Notes: a model not told the origin generated them from the sequence alone. A DNA stretch of 64,000 nucleotides from JAQIBY01 sp964418565 (GCA_964418565.1 CAYQMB010000001.1:16980-80979), one strand, 5' to 3'. Shown: positions 27,953 to 37,005, counted from the stretch's first letter. Program-made: numbers and translations.

Positions 27953-29116
27953 ATGAGTAAAATACTGGTTATAGATGATGAGAAAAGCATTCGGAATGTA
28001 CTGAAAGACATTCTTGAATACGAGAAATATACAGTTGAACTTGCTGAAAATGGTAAAGAGGGGCTTAAAAAAATCAAGGATAACTCAATTGACCTCGTAC
28101 TTTGCGATATCAAAATGCCGGAACCCGATGGCATGGAAGTGTTGGAAAAAAGCATGGAAACCAATCCGGAGCTTCCGTTTATTATGATTTCCGGGCATGG
28201 CGATATTGATATTGCAGTATCAAGCATTAAAACAGGTGCTTACGATTTCATTCAGAAACCCATTGATCTGCAACGCCTTCAGATCACCGTAAAAAATGCC
28301 CTTGAACGCTCCAATCTGGTAACCGAAACCAAAAAGCTGAGGAAAAAAGTCAGCAAGCGTTATGAAATGGTGGGTGAATCTAAAGCCATGCAGCACATTC
28401 GCGACATGATTGACAAGGTGGCTCCCACTGATGCGCGGGTACTGATTACAGGAGAGAACGGAACAGGTAAAGAGTTGGTTGCACATCATCTGCATGAAAA
28501 AAGCCAGCGTGCAAAAGCCCCGTTCGTGGAAGTTAATTGTGCTGCTATCCCCTCTGAATTAATTGAATCCGAGCTTTTCGGTCATGAAAAAGGAGCCTTT
28601 ACCTCAGCCCACAAGCAACGCAAAGGGAAATTTGAACAGGCCAACGGCGGCACCATTTTTCTGGATGAAATCGGCGACATGAGCCTTTCTGCGCAGGCAA
28701 AAGTGCTGCGTGCCTTGCAGGAAAATAAAATCAGCCGCGTAGGCAGTGATAAGGATATCCATGTTGATGTCAGGTTAATTGCAGCCACCAATAAGGATTT
28801 AAGCAAAGAAATTGAAAAAAATAATTTCCGGGAAGACCTGTTTCATCGCATATCCGTCATTCTGATTCATGTCCCCTCTTTATCAGAGCGTAAAGACGAC
28901 ATACCCGTACTGGCAGATTTTTTCCTGACCGAGATTTGCGAAGAACATGGCATTCCAAAAAAGAAAATCTCCGGCGATGCCTTAAAAACGCTACAGGATT
29001 ACCCCTGGACCGGAAACATACGTGAATTCAGAAACATGATGGAACGTCTGGTGATTCTCTGCTCAGACACCATCAGCGGAAAAGACATTAAAACCTACGC
29101 TCACCCATTGGTATAA
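27953..29116 (+). CDS. NtrC-type sigma54 response regulator without a DNA-binding domain
   Basis: Two-component regulator with a receiver domain (acidic pair DD at 8-9, phosphoacceptor D52 in CDIKMPEPDG, conserved Lys in IQKPID near 102) and a sigma54-activating AAA+ domain. That domain has Walker A GENGTGKE near 165, ESELFGHEKGAFTSA near 215, and Walker B GGTIFLDEIGD. The sigma54-contact loop reads GAFTSA instead of GAFTGA. The protein stops at 387 residues, soon after WTGNIREFRNMMERLVI, so the usual C-terminal Fis-type helix-turn-helix is missing. The next gene starts after a single base. No partner histidine kinase is in the window. Confidence 0.9.
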   Translation: MSKILVIDDEKSIRNVLKDILEYEKYTVELAENGKEGLKKIKDNSIDLVLCDIKMPEPDGMEVLEKSMETNPELPFIMISGHGDIDIAVSSIKTGAYDFIQKPIDLQRLQITVKNALERSNLVTETKKLRKKVSKRYEMVGESKAMQHIRDMIDKVAPTDARVLITGENGTGKELVAHHLHEKSQRAKAPFVEVNCAAIPSELIESELFGHEKGAFTSAHKQRKGKFEQANGGTIFLDEIGDMSLSAQAKVLRALQENKISRVGSDKDIHVDVRLIAATNKDLSKEIEKNNFREDLFHRISVILIHVPSLSERKDDIPVLADFFLTEICEEHGIPKKKISGDALKTLQDYPWTGNIREFRNMMERLVILCSDTISGKDIKTYAHPLV

Positions 29117-29117
29117 A

Positions 29118-30578
29118 ATGCGCAAAGAAAAAGATTTCATAGGAGAAATAAGCATACCGGATGATGCCCTTTTTGGCATCAACGCTCTCCGTGCGCAATC
29201 CAATTTCGACAATACCATACCCTTCAATTTCAGGTGGTATAAAAGCCTGGGCACGGTAAAACTTGCCATGTATCAAACCATTCAGCGTTATCAGTCTGAA
29301 TTAAAAAACAAATATCCTGAACTGAAGGAATTGCAAAAACTCCCGGAAAACAAGCTCAATGCACTTATACAGGCTGCCCGGGAGGTGAGCGAGGGCAAAC
29401 ACCGGGATCATTTTATCGTACCGGCCATACAGGGCGGTGCGGGTACCAGCATCAACATGAACATTAATGAAATCATTGCCAACCGGGCATTGCAGATGCT
29501 GGGAGAAAAACCCGGAAATTATAATGTTCTGGATCCGGTGGAGGCAGCCAATCTGTTTCAGTCTACCAACGATGTGGTTCCAACTGCACTTAAAATGGCT
29601 GTAATGCTGGCTTTACATGATCTTGAAAAAAGCATTAATGACCTGCGCTTTGCTCTGGAGCATCATGAAAAAGAACACCGCAACTCCCTTCGAATTGGGT
29701 ATACACAGATGCAGGCTGCTGTTCCCACTTCATTTGGGCGGCTTTTCAGTGCATACAATGATGCCTTGTCAAGAGACTGGTGGCGCGTATCAAAATGTTT
29801 CGAGCGGATTAAGCAGGTAAATCTGGGTGGCAGCGCCATAGGTACCGGCATCACTGTTCCGCGTTTTGTGATTATGGAGGCCGTTCGTGAATTACAGAAA
29901 ATGACAGAGCTGCCCTTAACGCGGGGTGAAAACATGGTGGATACAACCAGCAATCTTGATAGCTGGACAGAAATTCATGCTACCATGAAAGCCCATGCAG
30001 TAAACCTGGAAAAAATCAGCAATGATCTGCGCCTGCTTGCTTCCGATCTGTCTTCCGAAAATGGTCTGAAAATACCTCAACAGCAAGTTGGAAGTTCCAT
30101 CATGCCGGGCAAGGTTAATCCGGTTATTCCGGAGTTTGTTATCAGCACAGCACATCAGGTATACGCCAACGACCAGTTAATTTCAGGATTAAGCGGACAA
30201 TCCGTGCTTGAACTCAACCCTTACCTGCCATCCATCGGGCATGCTGTACTCAACAGCATGGAGCTGCTAACAAGTGCAAACCACAGCCTCAGAAACAAGC
30301 TGATCAAAGGCATGGTAATCCAAAGCGATGCTGCTAAAATTCAACTTCTGAAAAGCAGTACATTGTGTACGGCATTTGTTCCCTTCATTGGTTACCACAA
30401 AGCTGCTGAGATTGCCCGCTACATGAGCAGAAATAACACCGACATATATGATGCCTGCAGGCAAACCGGATATGTAAACGATAAGCAGGCAAAAGAAATA
30501 ATGAAACCCGAAAACCTGTTAAAACTCGGCTTTTCGGTAAAAGATTTCAAACAGTTTCAACAAAACAAAGACACCTGA
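29118..30578 (+). CDS. Aspartase/fumarase superfamily lyase, aspartate ammonia-lyase-like
   Basis: Tetrameric lyase that most likely interconverts aspartate with fumarate plus ammonia, or acts as a class II fumarase. 486 residues. The N-terminal ALFGINALRAQSNF matches the aspartase pattern. Further conserved regions are STNDVVPTALKMA near 140 and GGSAIGTGI near 235. The flexible catalytic loop signature GSSIMPGKVNP is near 325; its Gly after Pro is more fumarase-like. Substrate is therefore not certain. It follows the sigma54 response regulator by a single base, so the two are co-expressed. Confidence 0.85.
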   Translation: MRKEKDFIGEISIPDDALFGINALRAQSNFDNTIPFNFRWYKSLGTVKLAMYQTIQRYQSELKNKYPELKELQKLPENKLNALIQAAREVSEGKHRDHFIVPAIQGGAGTSINMNINEIIANRALQMLGEKPGNYNVLDPVEAANLFQSTNDVVPTALKMAVMLALHDLEKSINDLRFALEHHEKEHRNSLRIGYTQMQAAVPTSFGRLFSAYNDALSRDWWRVSKCFERIKQVNLGGSAIGTGITVPRFVIMEAVRELQKMTELPLTRGENMVDTTSNLDSWTEIHATMKAHAVNLEKISNDLRLLASDLSSENGLKIPQQQVGSSIMPGKVNPVIPEFVISTAHQVYANDQLISGLSGQSVLELNPYLPSIGHAVLNSMELLTSANHSLRNKLIKGMVIQSDAAKIQLLKSSTLCTAFVPFIGYHKAAEIARYMSRNNTDIYDACRQTGYVNDKQAKEIMKPENLLKLGFSVKDFKQFQQNKDT

Positions 30579-30602
30579 TAACGCAGACTAACACTCGAAC
30601 AC

Positions 30603-31181
30603 ATGGCTGAATATTTCGCACACGAAACCGCAGTAATTGATGAAGGATCACGGATTGGAGAAGGAACCAAAATATGGCATTTTTCGCATGTGATGAAAAA
30701 TGCGATAATTGGAAAGCAATGCAACCTTGGTCAGAACATTGTAGTATCGCCGAATGTTGTGCTTGGCAACAACGTAAAAGTACAAAACAACGTTTCCATT
30801 TACACTGGTGTTGTATGTGATGATGATGTTTTTCTGGGTCCGTCCATGGTGTTTACAAACATCACCAATCCCAGATCAGCAGTAAACAGACGCGATCAAT
30901 ACGAAAAAACCCATGTAAAGAAGGGTGCCAGTATTGGGGCAAATGCTACCATTGTGTGTGGTCATGATATTGGCGAATATGCCTTTATTGGTGCAGGAGC
31001 CGTTATAACCAAAACCGTAAAACCCTACGCCCTGATGGTTGGTAATCCGGCAAGGCAAATCGGCTGGATGAGCGAGTACGGCCATAAACTGCATTTTGAT
31101 GAAAACGGGATAGCATATTGCCCTGAAAGCAAAGAAAAATACCTTTTGGAAAACGATATTGTAAAGAAAATGAAAGCATAA
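30603..31181 (+). CDS. UDP-2-acetamido-3-amino-2,3-dideoxyglucuronate N-acetyltransferase-like (WbpD/WlbB family)
   Basis: Left-handed beta-helix acetyltransferase, 192 residues, with hexapeptide repeats visible throughout (IGEGTKIWHFSHV, IGKQCNLGQNIVVS, VVLGNNVKVQNNVSIY, IGANATIVCGHDIGEYAFIGAGAVI). The family acetylates the 3-amino group of a UDP-diamino uronic acid for O-antigen or other surface glycans. It is followed after 4 nt by a WbpB-like dehydrogenase, as in wbp/wlb clusters. The functional call rests on the family motif and on this gene order. Confidence 0.85.
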   Translation: MAEYFAHETAVIDEGSRIGEGTKIWHFSHVMKNAIIGKQCNLGQNIVVSPNVVLGNNVKVQNNVSIYTGVVCDDDVFLGPSMVFTNITNPRSAVNRRDQYEKTHVKKGASIGANATIVCGHDIGEYAFIGAGAVITKTVKPYALMVGNPARQIGWMSEYGHKLHFDENGIAYCPESKEKYLLENDIVKKMKA

Positions 31182-31185
31182 TTGT

Positions 31186-32133
31186 ATGAACAACACAAAA
31201 ACGCGATTTGCGCTGATAGGTGCTGCCGGCTACATAGCCATACGGCACGTAAAAGCCATAAAGGAAACCGGAAATGATTTGACAGCCACCCTTGATTTGT
31301 TTGATTCTGTCGGTTTCCTGGATGCCTATTTTCCCAACACAGATTTTTTCACTGAATATGAGCGCTTTGACCGGCATGTGGACAAACTCAAGCGCAAAGA
31401 CAAAAAAATCGATTACGTCAGCATTTGCACCCCCAACTACCTGCATGACTCTCACATACGCTTTGCTTTGAAAAACGATGCCCACGCCATCTGTGAAAAA
31501 CCGCTGGTTCTGAACCCCTGGAACATTGATGGTCTGGCAGAAATGGAGCAGGAAACCGGAAAAAAAATAAACACTATTTTACAGTTACGCCTGCATCCAT
31601 CCATTATCGCCCTTAAAGAAAAAATTGCCAATGGTCCTAAGGACAAAGTATACGATGTTGATCTTGCATACCTCACCAGCAGAGGCAACTGGTATCACTA
31701 CTCATGGAAAGGTAATGCAAAAAAATCGGGCGGGATTTCCACCAACATAGGCATCCATTTTTATGATATGCTAACCTGGATTTTTGGTGATGTAAAAGAA
31801 AGCATCGTACACGAACACGGAGAAAAACGCGCGGCCGGGTTTTTACAACTGCAAAAAGCACGTGTGCGCTGGGTGTTAAGTGTGGATGAAAATGACCTGC
31901 CGGATAACGTCAAGTTAAAAGGGCAGCGGACATTCCGCTCCATTACTGTCGAGGGCGAAGAAATTGAATTCAGCAAAGGATTTACAGATTTACATACGCT
32001 CAGTTATCAGGAAATTCTCAGGGGCAACGGTTTTGGACTTGATGATGCCCGCAAAAGCATTGAAATTGTTTACGATATCCGCAATGCAACACCCATTGGC
32101 CTGAAGGGAGATTATCATCCCTTATGCAAATAA
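31186..32133 (+). CDS. Gfo/Idh/MocA oxidoreductase, WbpB/WlbA-like UDP-GlcNAc-uronate 3-dehydrogenase
   Basis: NAD-dependent sugar dehydrogenase predicted to oxidise the C3 hydroxyl of UDP-GlcNAcA before amination. 315 residues. The Rossmann start FALIGAAGYIAIRHVKAI is followed by the family-typical SICTPNYLH and CEKPLVLN (catalytic Lys) near residue 105. A second family motif, GGISTNIGIHFYDML near residue 180, carries the conserved His. It sits between the acetyltransferase and the UDP-sugar 6-dehydrogenase, consistent with one pathway. Confidence 0.88.
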   Translation: MNNTKTRFALIGAAGYIAIRHVKAIKETGNDLTATLDLFDSVGFLDAYFPNTDFFTEYERFDRHVDKLKRKDKKIDYVSICTPNYLHDSHIRFALKNDAHAICEKPLVLNPWNIDGLAEMEQETGKKINTILQLRLHPSIIALKEKIANGPKDKVYDVDLAYLTSRGNWYHYSWKGNAKKSGGISTNIGIHFYDMLTWIFGDVKESIVHEHGEKRAAGFLQLQKARVRWVLSVDENDLPDNVKLKGQRTFRSITVEGEEIEFSKGFTDLHTLSYQEILRGNGFGLDDARKSIEIVYDIRNATPIGLKGDYHPLCK

Positions 32134-32196
32134 AATTCATTTTTATTTTAAGGAAATAAAATTATTTTAGCTCCCGATAAAAAAAATTCATTGCAG

Positions 32197-33483
32197 ATGT
32201 ACAACGCTATCATTAAGAAGGAAAAGAAAATTGCTGTTATTGGCCTCGGGTATGTTGGATTACCGATTGCTCTGGAATTTGCTAAACATGTCCCCGTGAT
32301 TGGTTTCGATATCAAACCGGATCGCGTGGAAATGATGAAAAAAGGTGTAGATCCCAGCGAAGAACTGGAAGCAAAGGATTTTGAAAACAAAGACATCACC
32401 TTTACTTCAGATACAGAAGATTTAAGAGATGCCAGTTTTTACATTGTAGCTGTACCTACACCTATTAATGAGCATAATCTTCCAGAACTGACACCCGTCC
32501 TGAAAGCATCAGAAACCGTTGGTAAAGTTATCAGCAAAGGCGATTATGTCGTTTTTGAATCCACTGTATATCCCGGCTGCACTGAGGAAGACTGCGTACC
32601 GGTCATTGAAGAACATTCGGGAATAAAATACATTCAGGATTTCAAAGTGGGATACTCCCCCGAACGCATCAACCCCGGTGATAAAGAACACACCCTGGCA
32701 AGCATTGCAAAAGTAAGTTCAGGCTGTGATGCTGAATCAGCAGAAAACATTGCCAAAGTGTACGAACTGGTTATCAAAGCCGGCGTTCACAGAGCCAGCT
32801 CTATAAAAGTGGCAGAAGCCGCTAAAATCATTGAAAACACACAGCGCGATGTAAACATTGCACTGATGAACGAGCTTTCCATGATTTTCAATAAAATTGG
32901 CATCAACACCTTTGAAGTTCTTGAAGCTGCCGGCACAAAATGGAACTTCCTTCCGTTTATCCCGGGCCTGGTGGGTGGTCACTGTATTGGTGTAGATCCT
33001 TACTATCTGCTGCACAAGGCCAAACAACTCGGCTACCATGCACAGATCATCAACTCAGGTCGTGCCATTAATGACGGAATGGGAGCACATGTTACCAAGG
33101 AAACCGTTAAAATGATGCTTGGCAAAAACAAGGTACTGAATAAGGCCAAAGTTCTTGTCATGGGGCTTACTTTTAAAGAAAACGTCGCAGACATCCGGAA
33201 CACCCGCGTTGTTGACATTTTACATGAGCTTGAGGATTATAAAGTTGATTACGATATTGTTGATCCGTATGCCAACCCAAAAGAGGTAAAAGAAGAATAT
33301 AACATTGAGCTGAATGAAATTGATGGCAATTACGATGCTATTATTCTTGCTGTTAACCACAAAGAATACGCTGAACTTAATGAAGAATTTTTCAAATCCA
33401 TCAGTGCTGATGACGGAATACTCGTGGATATTAAAGGAATATTCAGGGATCGCATCAAAAGCATGACGTATTGGAGCCTTTAA
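32197..33483 (+). CDS. UDP-N-acetylhexosamine 6-dehydrogenase (WbpA/WbpO/TviB-like)
   Basis: Oxidises C6 of a UDP-N-acetylhexosamine to the uronic acid, the entry step of the diamino-uronate pathway. 428 residues from ATG 32197; the frame could begin at a TTG 6 nt earlier. N-terminal NAD fold KIAVIGLGYVGLPIALEF; the catalytic Cys lies in GGHCIGVDPYYL near residue 265; conserved KVGYSPERINPGD near 150. The motif set is closest to the TviB/WbpO group. It is 63 nt after the WbpB-like gene and is followed by three hairpins. Confidence 0.93.
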   Translation: MYNAIIKKEKKIAVIGLGYVGLPIALEFAKHVPVIGFDIKPDRVEMMKKGVDPSEELEAKDFENKDITFTSDTEDLRDASFYIVAVPTPINEHNLPELTPVLKASETVGKVISKGDYVVFESTVYPGCTEEDCVPVIEEHSGIKYIQDFKVGYSPERINPGDKEHTLASIAKVSSGCDAESAENIAKVYELVIKAGVHRASSIKVAEAAKIIENTQRDVNIALMNELSMIFNKIGINTFEVLEAAGTKWNFLPFIPGLVGGHCIGVDPYYLLHKAKQLGYHAQIINSGRAINDGMGAHVTKETVKMMLGKNKVLNKAKVLVMGLTFKENVADIRNTRVVDILHELEDYKVDYDIVDPYANPKEVKEEYNIELNEIDGNYDAIILAVNHKEYAELNEEFFKSISADDGILVDIKGIFRDRIKSMTYWSL

Positions 33484-33501
33484 TCAAAAAGGGAGAAAAA
33501 G

Positions 33502-33537
33502 CAAGAGGCTACACGCTTGTTAGCGAATAGCCCCTTG
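33502..33537 (+). other. Structured hairpin just after the 6-dehydrogenase gene
   Basis: CAAGAGGCTA pairs with TAGCCCCTTG (one mismatch), and an inner GCT-tgtt-AGC stem sits symmetrically between 3-nt internal loops. There is no T run, so it is not a standard terminator. It begins 18 nt after the stop codon. Confidence 0.45.
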
Positions 33538-33564
33538 AGAAACCACATGAAAACTACCAGTTTT

Positions 33565-33602
33565 AAAACCGGATTGTCATTACACAATTCGGTTTATTTT
33601 TT
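33565..33602 (+). terminator. Terminator-like hairpin downstream of the 6-dehydrogenase gene
   Basis: AAACCGGATTGT pairs with ACAATTCGGTTT (12 bp, one G-T) around a 6-nt loop, followed by a T-rich tract broken by one A. Confidence 0.65.
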
Positions 33603-33687
33603 GAAATAGTTATGAATTAAACAGGGTTATAGCAAAATAGTTCACAATCCATGGCACTATGTAATCACACCCGATTGACATAACAAG

Positions 33688-33714
33688 AAAAAGCCCGCAT
33701 ATCACGGGCTTTTT
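33688..33714. terminator. Bidirectional terminator between convergent genes
   Basis: AAAAAGCCCG and CGGGCTTTTT form a 10-bp stem with a 7-nt loop. Its A and T runs make it a terminator on both strands, serving the uronate-sugar genes from the left and the purine nucleoside phosphorylase from the right. Confidence 0.85.
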
Positions 33715-33737
33715 AACAAGACTTTTCAGGCATCGTT

Positions 33738-34547
33738 TTATACGCTTTTCATCATTTCCTTAATCAGGAGTGTCATCTTTTTTTCCGCTTTTGCAGCAAC
33801 TTTCTGTACTTCTTCATGAGAGACCTCTTCAATTTTTCCCGGTACACCCAGATCTGTAATGATAGAAATTGCAAAACAGGGGATACCCATTTGCCTGGCA
33901 ACAATCACTTCTGGTACAGTACTCATCCCAACAGCATCAGACCCTATAATGCGGAAATATTTGTATTCGGACGGCGTTTCAAATGTTGGGCCAGTAACAG
34001 CTGTATAAACCCCTTCCTGAAGCTTTATGCTGTGATTTTGGGCAATTTCCTTTACGGCATTTATCATTGTCGGATCATATGCCTGACTCATATCCGGAAA
34101 CCGCTCACCGAAAGCCGGATTATGCTTTCCAATTAAGGGGTTTGGTATAAGGTTTATGTGGTCATTAAGTACCATCAGGTCACCAATTTCAAATTCCGGA
34201 TTCACACCTCCGCTGGCATTGCTGACAAACAGGTGTTTGATACCAAGCTTTTTCATCACGCGTACAGGAAAGGTGATCTTTTCAGCCGAATAGCCTTCAT
34301 AATAGTGAAAGCGACCCTGCATAGCAACAATGGGCTTGCCGCTAAGGGTACCAAATATTAAACGACCATGATGGCCTTCTACTGTACTTACCGGAAAATC
34401 CGGTATGTCATCATACGCAAGGGTCTCATTAATTTCAATTTCATCTACCAGGCCACCCAGGCCTGTACCCAGAATAATCCCGGTTTCAGGATTTAAGGTG
34501 ATCCTGTCCTTTATAAAGTTTGCTGTACCTTCGATTTGTTTTAACAT
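33738..34547 (-). CDS. Purine-nucleoside phosphorylase
   Basis: Cleaves inosine and guanosine with phosphate to the base and ribose 1-phosphate (trimeric, PNP-I/MTAP family). 269 residues from the ATG at 34547, where the N-terminus MLKQIEGTANFIKDRI fits the family; a longer start at 34589 would add 14 lysine-rich residues. Motifs: ILGTGLGGL near 24, GRFHYYEGY near 78, VSNASGGVNP near 110, and GMSTVPEVIVA near 210 (ribose and base contacts). Its first 62 nt overlap the end of lpxK. Confidence 0.93.
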   Translation of the reverse strand: MLKQIEGTANFIKDRITLNPETGIILGTGLGGLVDEIEINETLAYDDIPDFPVSTVEGHHGRLIFGTLSGKPIVAMQGRFHYYEGYSAEKITFPVRVMKKLGIKHLFVSNASGGVNPEFEIGDLMVLNDHINLIPNPLIGKHNPAFGERFPDMSQAYDPTMINAVKEIAQNHSIKLQEGVYTAVTGPTFETPSEYKYFRIIGSDAVGMSTVPEVIVARQMGIPCFAISIITDLGVPGKIEEVSHEEVQKVAAKAEKKMTLLIKEMMKSV

Positions 34548-35613
34548 AGCGAATAATTTGATATTTAAACTCTTCTTCTTGTTCCTCATTTCCCAAAAAC
34601 TCTACTCGTACCGGGAGGTAATATAGGTGTTTTTTTACAATTTCAGGAACATCCCTTAACTGTTTTATCTTTGTAGCATCTTTTTCGGTTGTCACAACAA
34701 TTTTATGCTCGTTTTTGAGTTTTTCAAACTGATTTTTAATCCGGTTCATATCACTGGCATTGTAAAAGTGATGATCCATAAAATGCATCATTTTTTTATC
34801 TGTTGTCAATGCGCTGATTTTTTTTCTGAACATCTTATTGTTTGCAATGCCTGACACTCCGAGTATCGATGTTTTACTTTTGTCGATCTCATCAAGTTTG
34901 ATTTTTTTATCATGATCAAAAACCCCAACCAAGTCATCGTATTCAAAGGTTGTGAAATACAGATACTGAAACGGATAAATTTTCAACTCTTTATCCATCA
35001 GCCGTTTTTCTATGGGTTTCATGCTTTTCGGGCACTTGGTAACAATAATAATGTGTGCTCGCCTGTGTTCATGTGCCTGTTCCCGCAATCTGCCATAGGG
35101 CAAAAAATGGTCCCTGGTAAACGGACGGTTGTAATCCGTTAAGAGAACATTGAGCCCTGCCTGAATCTTCCGGTGTTGAAAGGCATCATCCAGAATGACA
35201 GCTTTGATGTCCTTTTTATTGGACAAAATATCAATTCCCCTGCTTCGTTTTTCGTCAACAGCCACTGTCACATCCGGAAACTTCTGCTTGATCTGCATGG
35301 GCTCGTCTCCAATTGATTTTGCTGTGGCACGCTCATCGGCCATAACGAAGCCTTTGGTTTTTCGTTTATATCCCCGGCTCAGTACGCCAATATTGAAATC
35401 ATCCTTTAACAAACGCAGGAGGTATTCAACATGGGGTGTCTTGCCGGTTCCGCCAACGGTAAGGTTACCAACACAAATCACAGGAAAATTAAACGTTCTG
35501 GACTTCAACACCTTGTTTTCATACAGAGAATTGCGCACAGAAACCGCAATCCCATAAATCAATGATAAGGGATACAGCAACAACCATTTGAGTATTTTCA
35601 GACCTGCGGACAT
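34486..35613 (-). CDS. lpxK: Tetraacyldisaccharide 4'-kinase
   Basis: Inner-membrane enzyme that adds the 4'-phosphate of lipid A. 375 residues. An N-terminal hydrophobic anchor (LKWLLLYPLSLIYGIAVSVRN) precedes the Walker A-like motif GNLTVGGTGKTPH near residue 55. VILDDAFQHRKI near 145 and TTEKDATK near 310 are typical of LpxK. The 3' end overlaps the next gene by 62 nt, an unusually long overlap for an operon junction. Upstream, a TACTTTCG box ends about 9 nt before the start. Confidence 0.95.
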   Translation of the reverse strand: MSAGLKILKWLLLYPLSLIYGIAVSVRNSLYENKVLKSRTFNFPVICVGNLTVGGTGKTPHVEYLLRLLKDDFNIGVLSRGYKRKTKGFVMADERATAKSIGDEPMQIKQKFPDVTVAVDEKRSRGIDILSNKKDIKAVILDDAFQHRKIQAGLNVLLTDYNRPFTRDHFLPYGRLREQAHEHRRAHIIIVTKCPKSMKPIEKRLMDKELKIYPFQYLYFTTFEYDDLVGVFDHDKKIKLDEIDKSKTSILGVSGIANNKMFRKKISALTTDKKMMHFMDHHFYNASDMNRIKNQFEKLKNEHKIVVTTEKDATKIKQLRDVPEIVKKHLYYLPVRVEFLGNEEQEEEFKYQIIRYVKTNRRYSKLYKGQDHLKS

Positions 35614-35679
35614 TCTTAAGCCCGAAAGTAAGCATAAAATACCGAAAAATAAAAAATTAACTGCCTTAAATTATCATTA

Positions 35680-36969
35680 TCAGAGATTAAAGCGTTTTTT
35701 AATGGTTGCCACATAATCAAGTTTCTCCCAGGTAAACAATTCTACATCCAAACTTGTATCCCCGTTGTAAGGAGAATGAAAGTGTTTTGTGACTTTTCTG
35801 GGGGTTCTTCCCAGGTGACCATAGGTTGCTGTTTCCATGTAAATTGGATTCCGCAATTTCAACCTGCTTTCGATGGCATTTGGTGACAAAGTGAAAATGG
35901 CCCTGATTTCCCGGGCAACATCACCATCGCTTTTATTTACTTTAGAAGTGCCGTACGTATTAACAAACACACTAACCGGTTCTGCAATGCCAATCGCATA
36001 CGATAACTGTACCAGCATTTCATCAGCAACACCGGTTGCCACCATATTTTTTGCAATATGCCGGGCTGCATAAGCTGCAGACCTGTCAACTTTTGAGGGA
36101 TCTTTTCCTGAAAAAGCACCACCACCGTGAGCACCGCGACCACCATAAGTGTCCACAATAATTTTGCGTCCGGTAAGGCCGGTATCACCATGCGGGCCAC
36201 CAATAACGAATTTACCGGTAGGGTTAACGTGCAGATTGTATTCATAATCAAACAATGTCTGAACACGTTTGGACATGGCTTTAATGACCCGGGGAATCAA
36301 AATATTTTTCACATCTGTTTTGATCTTTTCTATCATGGCATTATCCGCCACTTTAGCAGCTTCGGTCCCGCCATTTTCCGGGGTGATAAACTCATCATGC
36401 TGGGTAGAAACAACAATGGTATCAATTTTAATGGCTTTATGGTCATCATCGTACTCCACACTCACCTGAGATTTTGAATCAGGCCGCAGATAGGTCATTT
36501 CTTTGCCTTCACGACGAATCGCTGCCAGCTCCTGCAATAACCTGTGAGACAATTCCAATGGCAAAGGCATATAATCATCTGTTTCACGGCAGGCATACCC
36601 AAACATCATACCCTGGTCGCCAGCGCCCTGTTCTTCAGGCTGATTTTTATCCACACCACGGTTAATATCCGGTGATTGTTCGTGCAAGGCAGTAAGCACA
36701 CCACAGGAATTTCCATCAAAACGATATTCCCCTTTTGTATAGCCTATATCATTAACTACACGACGCACAGTTTCCTGAACATCAACGTAAGTTTCTGATT
36801 TAACCTCACCAGCAACCACTACCTGTCCGGTAGTTACAAGTGTTTCACAAGCAACTTTTGAATCCGAATCAAAAGCCATAAACTCATCTACAAGTGCATC
36901 AGATATCTGATCAGCAACTTTGTCCGGATGGCCCTCAGAAACAGATTCTGAAGTAAAAATATAAGACAT
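35680..36969 (-). CDS. metK: S-adenosylmethionine synthetase
   Basis: Makes S-adenosylmethionine from methionine and ATP. 429 residues, a little longer than the 384 of E. coli MetK, as in other Bacteroidota. Motifs: FTSESVSEGHPDKVADQISDA at the N-terminus, GAGDQGMMFGYA near residue 116 (adenine-binding), and the catalytic GGRGAHGGGAFSGKDPSKVDRS loop region near 280. It has its own clear promoter in the short gap shared with the divergent bactofilin gene. Confidence 0.97.
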   Translation of the reverse strand: MSYIFTSESVSEGHPDKVADQISDALVDEFMAFDSDSKVACETLVTTGQVVVAGEVKSETYVDVQETVRRVVNDIGYTKGEYRFDGNSCGVLTALHEQSPDINRGVDKNQPEEQGAGDQGMMFGYACRETDDYMPLPLELSHRLLQELAAIRREGKEMTYLRPDSKSQVSVEYDDDHKAIKIDTIVVSTQHDEFITPENGGTEAAKVADNAMIEKIKTDVKNILIPRVIKAMSKRVQTLFDYEYNLHVNPTGKFVIGGPHGDTGLTGRKIIVDTYGGRGAHGGGAFSGKDPSKVDRSAAYAARHIAKNMVATGVADEMLVQLSYAIGIAEPVSVFVNTYGTSKVNKSDGDVAREIRAIFTLSPNAIESRLKLRNPIYMETATYGHLGRTPRKVTKHFHSPYNGDTSLDVELFTWEKLDYVATIKKRFNL

Positions 36970-37005
36970 AGTAAATTATTTTAAAACGGTATAAATTTAA
37001 AAATT

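Noticed and set aside
27953..29118. Response regulator as a pseudogene truncated by a premature stop
   Set aside because: The stop is followed after one base by the start of a conserved gene, and no helix-turn-helix-like sequence is found in any frame after it. It looks like a natural short form.
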